Source: Cristatella mucedo (lineage: Eukaryota > Bryozoa > Phylactolaemata > Cristatellidae). Taken from it: DNA of 64,000 nt. Positions within the stretch are counted from its first letter, which is position 1. Every line of letters starts with the position of its first letter. Below the pieces are notes generated by a model. The model saw only the letters and a list, made by a program, of their open reading frames with translations. It had not been told where the DNA came from and did no database searches. The position numbers and the translations under genes were made by a program. The stretch spans positions 4,967,501 to 5,031,500 of the forward strand of contig WPIO01000020.1 in NCBI GenBank assembly GCA_009760855.2, in the 5' to 3' direction. Shown here in pieces: positions 45,838-58,438 of this stretch.

Positions 45838-46835
45838 GCTTGTGTTTAGACGTTTGAAAAGAGTACTCGCAGGCCGGATAATGCAGGTGCATGATTTCCA
45901 TCGTCAGCAGTCCTAAAGCAAAATAAATTAAAGAGATTAAGGAAAGTAAAATAAAATAAATTAACTTATTAAATTGAAGAAATTAAATGCTAGTGAATTA
46001 CCCTTACAGGAGGAAAGAGCAAGCAAAGGCTGGTACTGGTTACAGAGCTTGAACATGATATCTCAGAGCAGGCCTGTGGTGGTCCTTGAGCATCAACGTC
46101 AAGAGTTTCTCTATTTAAATGTCTAAACCCGAGGCCATTTTTCAGTTAGTAATTTGGCAAATCTCTTAAACTGCAGAAAGTACCGGTTCTTCTATTTGCA
46201 CTACTTTATACAAGCTTGGTCGTTTTTGGCAACCAAGCTAAATTCGTCAAGCCCGGACCAAAATAATGAGTCAGTAAGACGTCTACGAGCTAGCAGCATC
46301 GCCATAAAGAAGACAAAAAGCTACCATTTTGGTGGCTGTATGGTGTTCCACGAGTAAAAGTTACGTTCAATAACAACTTGAATCGATTTAATTGGTGTAC
46401 ATTCAGAGAAGATTTGTTGCCGCTGATCGAGAAAAAAGTGATACCTCAGTTGAGCTTATTTGCAAACAAATTATTCTTTCTTGAATATTTTTGATAATTC
46501 ATGTATCTTTATGTATTTCCGAAGGCAGCGTAGCAAACATCGCATGGTTTGATTGAGCTAAGCAAACCTCCCAATCGCAACAGTCACAAACCTTGTGTGG
46601 CTTTGAGAAATGCAGACTAATCTATTTTGCGTACTGAGCTATTTTCAGCGTAACTATTATCAGTTTCACAGTGGCAGCCTAATCAAACTATAAAATTGAA
46701 ATGCTTTGGGAGAGCGGAGAATATTTATTTTAGTCTGACGAAAAAAGGGAGTGTGAAATTACTTATGAGTGCTTTTTATACACAGAGAATTGACTATCAC
46801 TTCATCTGAGACTGATATATGACCCTAAAATAATA
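45838..46835 (+). repeat. segmental duplication, extra partial copy of the unit start
   Basis: This matches 28,085-29,040 of copy 1. It then breaks off and is followed by unit-end sequence (46,849-47,180), after which the unit starts again. It is a rearranged left end of copy 2. Confidence 0.82.
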
Positions 46836-48289
46836 TATTGATATCGTACTAAATGAAAACTGTCCGGGATAAATGGACAGACAGTTGCTAAAATAAACTT
46901 CAATATTGTTTGCTGAATGCAGCTCACTGCATAAAAAGTGCAGCCACATCCTTTTAACCAACCGGAGCGTACACTTAAGAGCGATGGATACTGATAAATG
47001 GCAATGGCCCGCCTTGTACCACAATCACTATTAAATTTATTAGAAGCTACTCATACTGTCGTTTTGCCCGTTAAATTTTGGGCTATGCATGGAAATTGAC
47101 GGTAAGCGACAGAGAAAATATAGAAATCTGTGATTGTGTGTCTGCTAAAATTAAAAACATCATGGTGGGAGAAGATCCCACTTCTCATCTATTTTGCGTA
47201 CTAAGCTATTTTCGGTGGAAATGTTATCAGTTTCACAGAGGCAGCCTAATCAAACCATAAAAGTAAAATGGTTTGGGAGAGCGGGAAATTTATGTCTCAT
47301 GAAAAAAGGGAGTGTGAAATTGCTCACGAGTGCTTTTTGTATACACAGATATGTCTATCACTTCATCAGATACTGTATCAGTATCTTTAGATGCAATATG
47401 GAATCATTGGAATCATAAAGTAACTTCAAATGGGCCCTCAATTGATACCAAGGATTTAGCAAATGCGTAACTACACCAGCATCGTCTTCTTTGACAGATA
47501 AGTATTATAATCCCAATACTCTTAGGATTCTACTACAAGCACCAAGTCCAGCGTATATCTGATGTGCTGTAAGCCACAAAACACGGTCTAATTACTTTCA
47601 TTCACCCACAGTCTTTTTTAGTTAGAAACTGAAGAGCCCCTTCAGATCATAATGGCAGCTTTATGCGGCTGATTTTGCATTCCTAAATGTCATCACGTTT
47701 AGCGAGAATATAAGTTCTTATGGTAAAAGCTGAACCAGAAATACAAACTGTGTCAACATAACTGTCATGCAGAGAAGAAATATATTCACGTCGTAGCATT
47801 TTATTTGCCTTTTATTTACCTATTTATCTTAAGGATATTTCTTGCTGATGGATTTAAAATTAGGGTTGCTTTTTAGCTGATTTTAAGGAAGGTCTACATC
47901 GCAAATATGAAAATGTACTTGTCATTTCTTTCCTTCGTTAAGCGCGAATAGGACGAAACAAATGAATATTATACGGAACAGGCAAAGCTGCAGACGACGC
48001 CAATGCACACGTGCTCTTGATAATGGCACGTTGTTGATGTTGTTATCTGCAGACAATGCTCACGTGACTTAAGTAACATTAGATAAGATTCTTATCAACA
48101 CTGTTTCTTAAATTTCTTTAAAAAAATAGAAATATAAACAGTCAAAAGCAGTTTGAAGTTTAGGATCTTATTAACCGAGCTAGTCTAATCTAAAAAGGAA
48201 CGCTGTCGCATAGACTCGAGGCATGTCATTCTCATCCACAGCTCATACCCTCTCACTGTTGACTTTAGCAAGCGCTGAACAACTTAAGA

Positions 48290-48296
48290 ATGGCTG
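48290..48296 (+). CDS. proposed 7-nt coding exon 1 of the propeller gene, copy 2
   Basis: ATGGCTG stands in an A(-3)/G(+4) start context and is followed directly by a strong donor, GTAAGT. It ends one base into a codon, and exon 2 at 51,307 needs exactly one preceding base; joining G to AA gives Glu, so the protein would start MAEKHPEN. Copy 3 has the same ATG and donor, and copy 1 has GTG. The exon is inferred from phase, start context and conservation, not from transcript data, and another exon in the 3-kb intron is possible. Confidence 0.5.
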
Positions 48297-48683
48297 GTAA
48301 GTTTGTCTTTAGACGAGTGGTGGTGAATGCTTGCAGGTACATAAGGTTTCGCATTGCTAACGCCGCGCACGTTTAATACAGTAAGCTACAATATCATACA
48401 TTTACCTTTGCAACAAACAAGACACGGGAACGAAGCACGCGCTGGATGAAGTAATTTCTCCAGGGCATTCAAAGCGGCACATTTCTTATCGAAGCGTTTG
48501 TTTGAGTGTAGGCATGAAATAGGGCATGAAATAGCTTCTTCGACGATGTTACAAATGCGTAAATTATAGCTCTGACTAAGCTAACTAACTGGTACCTTTC
48601 TTAAGCTCCCAGAGCAGCTTTTCAAATTTAAAACGATATTTTAAAACAAAAAATATTGGGCAATTTTAATGACAAATAAAAGA

Positions 48684-48819
<136 letters not shown>

Positions 48820-50711
48820 TAACAAATATTCCAACGAATAGTCGCCTAATGATTGCGTACCAACTAGAAGTTTTGGAAAATAGTGGAATTTTGTCTCGTG
48901 TGTTTCAAATAGCTATGTAAACAAGAACAATACCAAGAGACCTAAAAACACAGTTGTCGTATGATAATTTAGCATAGCTGAGAGCCTACCAGTTTTGGTA
49001 ATGCAACGCTGCTGGGCAGTTGCTCAAGTCGTTTTTCTGCTGCCTTCATCAAATATAAGATTCTGCCAATTTAATGAGTAAAAACCTACCGCAGCTTAAG
49101 CGCAACTGTCATTACAAGCTGTTGTGGACACAACTTCCAGGGCGTAGCACGGAGCTGCCGCTGTGCTCGAAGCAGCATTGGCTTGCTCCAATGTCTCCAA
49201 TGACTATGCCAACTCACGTGATGAGATAGTGAAGTTCAAGCATTACAAAAAGGCTATTCGCAGCAATGATTACCTTGTTGCCTTTGTAAAATAACTTCTG
49301 GGAGCATCACAGGTAGCTTGCGACATGTTTATCGAGCACACTCACCTAGATAACAATAGTCAAATCATCGCATACAGGAAATTAAAGGTTAACTTTGACT
49401 TTGTCGTTGCCACAAACAAGCAGTATTTCTACAGTGCCAGGTCCAAAATATGAATAGTGAGCTTTTCAGGATAAAATTGCGGCAACCTCTCGACAAGCTG
49501 GCAGGTGGTTGGCACCATTTTGTCATTTACCAATGGAATGATTTGTTTTAGCTGACCTCGGCGGACAGCAAACATTTTAAGTAATTTTTACTCGCTGAGT
49601 AGTGATGCTTGCCTTCGGCTTGAGCTGCTGCTAAGTTTATAGCTCAACTTCTTTGATTTTACTCCAATCCAGGAAAGCTAGTAGTCCTCCTGCTAGTAGT
49701 CCTCCTCCTTAAAGCAGCCTCTTGACCGTGCTTTTTGCCTTCCGTGCTAAGGAATACTTAAAAATAGTTCATTGTTCCGAAGCTACTAAAGCTGCAGCTT
49801 TCGTCTGCAGCTGTCAAACGAGGGGCGAGTAGCATATGCCCCAATCACCCGCCTTGGTTTGTTGCGAGCTTGTTCCTGTTTTTCCTTAAAGTTGTTCCTA
49901 GCTTGCCTTGTTCAGTCGCTTGTATATGCAAAGAGATTTTAAAATCAGTCTGCTTGATCGTTTTGATGAAGTCTAAGCAGACAGACTAAAGTGAGTATGT
50001 AAATTATCTCTAGATAGCTTATTTTGCCTTAACGCACTTTTGATTTAGCATAAATCAAAAGAATAACTTTACCAATGAGCCCACCCACTTTTCATAACTT
50101 TGAATGGGCTTCGGCAAACAGTTTTTAGCATTTAGTGGAAATCCTATACGTACGTCTATTTAATCCTTCTGCATACATTAGAGTTTCGATATGGTAGCTG
50201 CTAAAATATAAAATGTCTCGATGATCCCACAAGGAATTGTATCGGTAATGCTTGGCCATTAACATTTTTAGTTGCCTTCTTGACTTCTGACATACGGGCG
50301 GAGCCTAATTTAATGTGCACATCTCCAATCTATTATGAAGCGTCTGCATTCCTTAACGAGCAGCATCAGTTTATTCAGTACTCCTTCAACTTAAAACGAT
50401 AATGTTAGCCTACAAATGTCGTTTTGAATGACGTTTTAATCGAACCAACAGGTTATCTCTCTGAGTCACAGAAGATGTAGAAATCGCTAAAGACTAGTGA
50501 AGTCACGCCACACGTCCGGCGTTCATGCTTCAGTAACATTCTACCTTAAATTACTTAAATCTCCACGTAAAGGCTAATGTCGATGAGCAAAAATAACCTT
50601 ATCTGATCACAATAGATTGCCGGAGTATTTGCTACAATTCCTAGTCTCACTGGCAAAAGAAACTATTTATGGAGCTTGATACGGTATGCAAAATATTCCC
50701 GGCTCAAAACG

Positions 50712-50872
50712 TGCCGAGCTGGTTTGGTCTAGCGGTTAAGGTTCTCACCCCGACCTAGGTGTAACTGAGGTCGTGGGCTCAAGCCCTGTGGCATTTGTGA
50801 AGCACCAAAATAATAGAGATTAGGTTTCTCTTGGGGCGCTATATAAATGAATTAATTAATATTTGTTTATTT
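50712..50872 (+). repeat. SINE-1 family copy inserted in copy 2
   Basis: The tRNA-like head GCCGAGCTGGTTTGGTCTAG contains an A-box-like TGGTCTAGCGG, with GGGCTCAAGCC as B-box-like element about 50 bp on. The tail reads AATAGAGATTAGGTTTCTCT then TGGGGCGCTATATAAATG and ATTAATTAA. Copy 1 has the empty site at about 32,556, between AAAACG and CAGCTTAAGG. Confidence 0.87.
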
Positions 50873-51306
50873 ATTCCTCAATGTTCAGCTGTCAGCTTGC
50901 TGTGAGCTGTCTGTCAGGCTGACATGATGGTACTGAGTCTAAGATGAGTGCTTTACAGTGATGGCCAACGTTCTACACTTAATCAATCGCTTATGGTCAA
51001 CAGGAACCGCTATACTACTAATGAAATAGAGTTGAGTTAATTAGCCTCAATTTTAAAACAGTTTCGCATTTTGGCAACGTAGGCAATCATTCGGAAAACA
51101 GTCTGAAACGGCGAAAGCCATTGGTCTGAATGTACATTAGCTACTTAGCAGCTTTCAAGCATGAATCTTAAACTCGTTGTAAATCAATTGACCAGAATGA
51201 TAATATCAGAGTCGTCGCAACATCTGTGCGTCAAAAATTTACATTTTAACATGGGTGTAAAATTCTCTTGAAATACTTAGGTGAGGTGTACTATTATTCT
51301 TTACAG

Positions 51307-52256
51307 AAAAACACCCGGAAAACACTTCTCTTCCAGCTCTGAATGTCACACAGGTTCGACTAGGACGAGCATCATCCAATGCGAATCCCGTGCCGTCATC
51401 AGCTACTTTATTTCCATTTTTTTGCTGTGACTTTGCATTACTGAGCGACGAAGTTGTTGCATTTGCTTGCGGCTATGAAGGTGTGCAAATTTTCAGCATC
51501 AGTGGAGTAGAGTTGTCAAAATGGAAGCCACCGATAGTGGACTGGACATATATTGTCACAGCTGTTTCGAAGGATGGCTCAGATAGTTCCCGTATCGTCA
51601 CCGCCTCCAGGGACGCAAGTGCAATCGTGGTCCTACAGCCGGCCAACGGTCAGCTGGCTGGTGTCTGGAACGAATGCCACCGCTATGACCTAGGTGGTGA
51701 AGCTGTCGTTAGTTTGGCTTCCTACGGCGATCTCATCGTCTTTGCCTGCTGTAAGAAGGACCACATGAGCACCGTCGACGATCTCTTTCCACTGCATCCT
51801 AGGAGCCTGGTTTTACTTAAAGATGTCGAGCATTTCAGGCTCGACGTCGGTATAGGGTATGTGACCGGACTCGCAATCGATGCAGAAATGATAGTGATGG
51901 TGACGAGAGCTGAACTAAGAATGTTCGTGACGGCTTTCAACCACAGCGGCAGTATACTGTGGAAACGAGATTTCCTTTACCATCTGTCCGATGTTTGCTT
52001 TTCAGTAGATGGGTCAGCTTTGTATTTTTCTAACTTTGATATGAAAATGGTGATGGAAATTAGTCGCACTGGTAAAGGTGAATTCAAAGTTCTTCTCAAA
52101 TCACCAGTTTCTCTAATCAATCACCGTGCTGTAGGAGTTTCAACATGCCGTTACGACAACAAACTACAATTTGCTGTTCTGTATCTAAATGAAGTTAAAA
52201 CTCTAAGTGATGTGAAATCAATCATATTATTTGTAGGTAAAAATTTGAACACTTAA
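51307..52256 (+). CDS. beta-propeller-like protein, terminal exon, copy 2 (intact)
   Basis: A TATTATTCTTTACAG acceptor precedes an open frame of 316 codons including the stop. With the proposed exon 1 the protein has 318 residues. I do not recognise the family. Four or more beta-strand-rich modules of about 40-50 residues are visible: 'ACGYEGVQIFSISGVELSKW', 'SRIVTASRDASAIVVLQPAN', 'GLAIDAEMIVMVTRAELRMF' and 'LSDVCFSVDGSALYFSNFDM'. The spacing and the Gly-Ser-x-Ile-x-Trp and Asp-Gly-Ser-Ala-Leu-Tyr turns suggest a WD40- or NHL-type propeller. There is no signal peptide, membrane segment, RING or B-box in this exon. No in-frame ATG precedes residue ~155, so an upstream exon must supply the start. 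AATAAA at 52,277-52,282, 21 bases past the stop, fits a terminal exon. Confidence 0.72.
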
Positions 52257-52276
52257 AGACAGTTGGATATCGTCTA

Positions 52277-52282
52277 AATAAA
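52277..52282 (+). terminator. polyadenylation signal of the copy 2 propeller gene
   Basis: AATAAA 21 bases after the stop codon. Copy 1 has the matching signal at 34,816-34,821. Confidence 0.6.
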
Positions 52283-52999
52283 TTCTTACAATGCTATGCA
52301 GAGTTTTTAAATAACTGAATTTCACATCGATTGCCGTGGCTAATTTATGGTATGCGATTCACAGAGCACTGCTTGGCCTATTACTAGCTCCTTGAAGTCT
52401 GAAATGCCAGCCACGAGTGCTTACTTCAAACACATGTCATGGCTTCAGGTATGCTATACAATGAGCTCAGTTAAGGAAATGCTGTGCTCAACTAATACAG
52501 CAATGACTATAGCTATTCGACAATCGAGGGTCGCCTGTCCCCGGCACTCAGCTTGCAAGCTTGTTCGATACTAAATATCTGCTCAGTAAATCCCATTCCT
52601 TGCCACAAACAGTCTGCTTCACTTACCATGGCCTACAATCGGTTTTCAAGTGAACGCGATCCCAAATGTCGTCTTAATGAGACCCTTTAGTAGACGTAAC
52701 ATGTCAATCAAACATTCTACCATGGAATGTACTTACCTTTCAGGAAGGTAATATTGCATCTGGGGTCACCTAAGAAAATAACTTTACAGGAAAAAATCCG
52801 AATCTTTCCACCAAATCATTGGTTATTCATTGTCGGTGCAATCGAGTACCAATCTATTGGGAGCCACAAGTCAAAATTGAGTACAAGGTTAATGATCCTA
52901 GTTTTATGTCACGTTAAGAACAGAGAATAGCAGATTCCTAGTTAAGAGTATCCCTTTCGCTCCTGCACGCAATTAAAGCGTCTCGTACCACAATCGTCA

Positions 53000-55060
53000 G
53001 GACATCGTTTCTTATGCCAGGAGTCATTCCCAAATGGTCCTATGATTCTGCTCAACTTTGCCATTTCCAGACGAATTGTAAGCATACCGGTAGGGGTGCT
53101 TCACGTCCACAAGTTCACAAAGACCGTGCAGTGCTGTTGAGAGAAAAATCGCACCATTATCCATGCGGATTTGCCGTGAAGGACCTGGCTCCATTAAAAA
53201 TCAGTCAACATTTTTGCATCACGGAGTTTTAATGCTCGTCGGGCATTCGCCTAAAAATAGCTCGCCGGCTGGGCCCACAATCTATTACAGGCAGTTATTT
53301 TTGGCCCTTAAAATGTGCTACAATGCACAAAATGCCCTGCAAATTCTCGCTTACATCTAGCATGCGGGGACTCCATGCGGCTGTTGCAGGATCAATTGAC
53401 TTGCAACAAGGGCGTGCCTTCCCAACCTCCTCAGTGTTATTTTGTAGGTTAACAGCTTCCGGGTAGTATATTGTTGCAAGTTGGAGTATTCTCTCTAACC
53501 CGAAGTGATATTGGCTGTGGAAATTCTTTAAGTCAATGGTGCTCTATGAGAGTGATACAGCATACATTTGCCCTCACCCACTTCTGTGCTTTGCGGGTCA
53601 GCATATTGGCTTTATTGTCAGATGATTTCACCAGTACCACCGAAGCATGCGGTCCTCACTAGGATGTCGGGTCGGCGATCAATGCTAGCCTGCCTCTAAT
53701 AAGCGCCTCTTCCATGTCGTGGGCTCCTACAGGCTTATCACCGATCAGCAGCGATTGTAGAGATCCATAGACTGTACCTGAATCTTTCCGACTCTCAACC
53801 TGCCGCAAGGACCAAGCAACTGCAAGATTGAGACTCTTGATGACGGCCTCGTGCTCAGCAAGGTTGATGCGAGCTACGACTTCAGCTTTCAACAGCCAGG
53901 AGGCATCCTCCATGATTTTTTATCCGACATGCATTTTGACATCGTTTATTTTTTATCCGGCATGCAGCAGCTGCAGTAATTCACTCACCATGGCCGTGAC
54001 ATTTGAACCGACGACTGAATCCAGCCGACGTCGTCAGAGGCTCTGTTTAAGTAGCTGCTTGGCGAAGCCCGCTTGCCACTGGAAAATGGCCGATAAGGTG
54101 AGCACACCATGGGAATAGTTGCTGTCGCTACGCACGTGGATTTGCAGACAGCAATGGCTCCATTCGTCTTCAAAACGGGCTCGCACGCTCGCCTAAACCT
54201 AGCAGGATTTGCAAGCGCCGCCCAAATGAAGGATCTCGAGCGCCCTGTATCCACTAGAACTGACGTTTCAGAGTTTCCGACGAGGACACTTACAAGGGGA
54301 CTAAGTTCCAAAACGGAAGGGAAAGCAACAGTGCTATAAAGCTTGCTCTCATCTGCTCGTTTTTTGGCCAGTCTGGTACGACTTATCGATCGGAGCAGTT
54401 AGCTGCGAGATTTGAGTGCTCACGCTGACGTAGCAGTGCTTAAAGAGGCTGAGGCACCCTGCTATGGAAGTGCATTCGAGACTCTTGCGCCCGACGGCCT
54501 TGCACAGAAAACACAAGACCTCCCGATGAGCCGGTACTTGAGCAGGCCGTCCCGAACAAGCACACGGCAAAGCTACCATCAGCTGCACTTGGAGTGCGGT
54601 TCGCCTTCACCATAATGCGAGCTCCATGAATATGCGTCGGCAAGTCAGAGAGGTTGCACGTAGTTTGGAGCTGCTTCTTCGCGGCCTCCGGCAGTCCAGC
54701 GACAAAGATAAATTTAATGAAATCTCCAGCCACCAGCCCAGCCTGCCGATTAAAGTTCGATCAATAAACATCTGTGTTTTCGCCTTGCAAAAGGCGAAGC
54801 CAGGCGATTTGCTCTTAGGCATCAAAACGATTCGGTAAGCACTCTGCCAGAAGCGCTTCATTCACCATTGCTCAGTAGTCCTTAGCTGTGTCAGGGAAGC
54901 CTTCGTATTTCGCGTTCACCCAACGTAAATGAAAAAGTGGCAACAATTTCCTAAGTCATAAACTCGTTGCGTCTTGGCCAATCTCTCGAACCATCACAAC
55001 CGGTCGGCGTTATCTCCGGTGCAGTCAAACGACGAAATGGCTGCTTCCGTCAATTGTAAT
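53000..55060 (-). pseudogene. Ty3/gypsy gag-pol relic, copy 2 (includes integrase)
   Basis: On the minus strand, gag ('FIKFIFVAGLPEAAKKQL') is followed by a degraded zinc knuckle ('LCFLCKAVGRKSLEC') and an aspartic protease with the DTG site ('ETSVLVDTGRSRSFI'). RNase H comes next ('EDASWLLKAEVVARINLAEH' to 'NKANMLTRKAQKWV'), then the integrase. The integrase shows an HHCC start ('HSQYHFGLERILQL' with 'CKSIDPA'), then 'MDNGAIFLS' and 'NSSGNGKVEQNHRTI', the catalytic-core D and E regions. RT is missing between protease and RNase H, and frameshifts and stops are scattered throughout. 'INLAEHEAVIK' and 'CKSIDPA' are typical of chromoviral-independent metazoan gypsy lineages such as Gmr1-like elements; that lineage call is tentative. 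Confidence 0.82.
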
Positions 55061-55064
55061 TAAA

Positions 55065-56050
55065 AAATCGTCTTAAATACAAAATAGGTTGTACTTTAAA
55101 GTTCTTTTCAGAACGCACACTATAAAATACAAAATGCTGAAGCAGATTTACCAAGACATGTTTTCTCGCTGGGGCCAAAAGCTCTCCCAAAACGTAGCCT
55201 TCCGGCCCTCCGCCAGAGACCCGACTGTCCCCTTCTGCAGGCTGCCCCTCGCCCATATACATCCTTCCCTGCAAACCAGCCTGGCAAATATTCCAGCAGC
55301 AGCTCCATAATTCCGCTAGGCTATAAGCATGGCTCGGCCATAAGCTGACCACAGTAAATAACGTTACCCTACACTCGACCGGCCTATGTGCTTATTTCAC
55401 CATCATAAATCAACCACACTTCGTATTTGAAGACTCTTTTAACCTATATAAACATTCATCCAGAGTATGGTCTCGATTACAATCATATGTCAATCTTTCA
55501 ATGATTTAATTTGCACACTTAACATAGGAGGCTTTGGATCCAATTTCAACATTTCCTTCTGTGCCTGATTGCAGCCTCACATCCCCACAATCTGTTATCG
55601 TACTCACACACTTCTCGTTCTTTTGAGCTAATTACTGGATTTTATCATCTAGGTAAAAGAGCTTGCTTGCTAATTGAAACGTTCACAACAGTTATTTTAA
55701 TGAATTAAATGGGCCTATTACAGCTCAAAGTGATAGACCATTTAAAACCTATGTTCTTGTTTACTTATGACGTCGTTGCAGCTCTGAAACCCACTCCTTG
55801 TGAGACTGCTTACTAAACAGCCAATTGAGATTTTTTGTTGATAAGGTATTGCACACATGAATTGCAATATCAGTTACGTTACGACTTCAGCGAACACTTT
55901 CGACGTTCGTGAATTACAAATACCAGGAGCTACTTACGACATCATTAACGTCCGGACGGTATACAAGCCGAAGTCGCTCATAAGAAATTTTTCTAGCGTG
56001 CAGAGTGAAGCTGGGCACTCAGTTACGTCGCAAACATTCCTTACGGCTAC
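55065..56050. other. non-coding part of copy 2
   Basis: This aligns with 38,645-39,590 of copy 1. A 104-codon frame at 55,857-56,171 runs into the LINE-2 insertion and is not preserved in copy 1, so I do not call it. Confidence 0.5.
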
Positions 56051-56057
56051 TGTTCAG

Positions 56058-57008
56058 TTATGTTTCTCCGTCTGTAACTCCATAAGGTCACAAATACCAT
56101 GTGGGTGTTACGCAGGAGAGTTTTGTATAGCTCACTCACAGCCTAAGCGGCTTTCGGTACGCATTCGGTAGTCAACTGACCTTGTCTGACCCAACAAAGA
56201 GAAAGTGGGAAGCATAGCAGAGTCAGGAGAGCAGTTGAGATAGTGAGTAGCATAAAAGTAGCAGCTCAGAATCGCTGAAAAGGATGTGCCATAGTCGGCA
56301 GTAGGAGAGTATTTGTCGTTGCATAAGAATTGTGGAAGCGAGTTTCACAGTCTAGGACCCTCAGAGCTAAACCTTCTGTCGCCAACTGTCTTTAAGTGAA
56401 GGTATGGGACAGCTAATATGTTGTCCACACAGGACCTGAGGGCGCGAACAGGCAGAAACTGATGCAGCAGTTCAGCTAGGTACGAAGGAGCCAAGCCGTG
56501 GCGGGCCTTGTGGGCCAGCGTAAGAACTTGGCTCTGTATCCTTTGCTCAACCGGCATCCATCCTAGCTCTTTCAGCAAAAGAGACACGTGCTCAAACCGC
56601 TGGGACTTGAAGACTAGCTTTGCAGCCATACTCATACTCAGCCGCAGTGGCCTAATAGCTTTCTTTGGCAGCCCAGCCAAATGGGAGTTGCAATAGTCAA
56701 GCCGAGACAGTACTAAAGAGCTAGTTAAATCTTTCATAAGCCACTGTGATAGACCGCTCCTAATCTTGGATAGGGATCGGATGTGATGGCTCGCTGTAGA
56801 AGCAGTGTTCTGAATAAAGCTTCTGAAATTGAGGCAGCTGTCGAACACGACACCTAAATTTCGATCATGTGGTGATGGCAGCTCAATAGCAACACCGATT
56901 AGAAGAGCAAAGGCTTTTAATCTAGCTACACGCTTAGGGTGTCCTATGAGCAGCAGTTTGGTTTCATTATCATTTAATTTCAGGAAGATTTCCGACATCC
57001 AGGATGAT
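56058..57008 (-). pseudogene. LINE-2 copy private to copy 2
   Basis: A single minus-strand frame of 217 codons (56,345-56,998) encodes 'MSEIFLKLNDNETKLLLIG', 'LVLSRLDYCNSHLAGLPKKA', 'LVFKSQRFEHVSLLLKELGW' and 'AELLHQFLPVRALRSCVDN', up to 'VGDRRFSSEGPRL'. This is the RT thumb and C-terminal region; the fingers and the YADD palm lie beyond the 5' truncation at 57,008. The 3' end at 56,058 reads TTATGTTTCTCCGTCTG on the plus strand. The matching site in copy 1 (about 39,590) is empty. Confidence 0.88.
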
Positions 57009-57359
57009 TAGGGTATTTTAATAGAAGGGCAATTCGGATTGCTCAGGTTCTGAGCGTTTAATATATGAGGAGATAGGCTCGCTGTATCATGGCTAGAAGT
57101 GCATGTTATTGATGCCGATTTATCCGGCTGCTTGCCTACCTTCTTTTGTCTAGAATCACACGCAATATCGTTATTTGTCAACTGAGGGAAAGCACAAGTA
57201 CAATCACAAGCACTGCTCTTGGTTAAGAACATGTAACAAGCCATTCAAGTTTTGTTTTAGGAATGCGGTTAAGTTTCTGACTTAGCATGACAACTTGGTT
57301 GTCAGTGACTTGCCTAATTATCTTACCTGAAATACTTGAAAAATGAAAGAGATTTAAGG

Positions 57360-57440
57360 TAATAAGAAAAATAATAACACATTTAGTATAGTGCCCTGAG
57401 AGAACTCAACCTCTTTCTGTTTGCTGAAATAGAAGCATGA
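57360..57440 (-). repeat. LINE-1 3' tail shared with copy 1
   Basis: AATAATAACACATTTAGT, GTGCCCTGAGAGAACTCAAC and CTCTTTCTGTTTGCTG. It is homologous to 39,943-40,040. Confidence 0.65.
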
Positions 57441-58438
57441 TTTGAACTTCTTACGCTATCACGCCAAAGATTTTTATTAATAATGCGTAAAATTAATAAT
57501 CAAAGCTTCGAAAAAGTACGTCCTAATAGGTGTGGGAGTGTTTTAAAATATATTTTCATTGAATAAACACTGGGTCTGCACTGTCAATTCGGCTAGCGTT
57601 TTTCTAAGAAACATTTTCCAGGATTCGCGCCTGATAAAATATAACTGTGTTGGATTTAAAAACTAGTCTGCATAAAATCGCTTACTTCCGCGTAGAAATA
57701 GTTCACTAGCACGCATGCAAATTCGTCTTTTAATGCCGTTCCAACTCAGTTTAGTAGCTTCTTAGAGCTTCCTAGTGTGTCTTAGACTCGCCAGCATAAG
57801 CGCCATTGGCTCTGCTATGGTCTCACACTTGATATTACAATCTGACACAACAACTTCAATTCCAATTGCTGCTGCAAATCCGGAACATCTGATCTTCGAC
57901 ATGAGGTATTGTAATGCTTGAACACCCGCAATTCAGCTTGCAGTTCGTCTAGAAGCCTTGTATTATTGAATGAATTGTAACTGATCACTTAAAATAATTG
58001 GCAATCGCCCACGACGGTGGAGCGGCTTAGTGGAATGTATCTTCTATAGCCGCAGATCTCTGGAGCTTAGCATGCTGAAATATTGGCTGAAGAGTCGATC
58101 GGCATCTTTGACGATGAAAACGGTATTTAGGCAGATTAAAATTTAACGAGGCTAATCGAGTCTACTCGCTAAACCTAAGATTTGACTTTTTTATATCTCT
58201 TTCATTTGCAAGGTTAGGAATCCTCGCTGAAATAATCTGTGGTATTGTTCTTTGAGAATGAGTGGTGACTTTGAACTGAAACGGCGATTAGCTTTTGGTC
58301 ATAACCAAGGATATTTTACTTTAATTTATGCATGACAAGACTTGACTAATAAATATGACAAGTCCATGATCGAATTGGCTCTGTATGCTGTAAAGTAAAC
58401 CTTGTGATTGAGCAGAACAAACAGTTGGGCATAATCTT

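Noticed and set aside
51307-52256. TRIM-NHL protein
   Set aside because: The repeats look NHL- or WD40-like, but no RING, B-box or filamin domain is visible in or near the exon, so I kept a neutral call.
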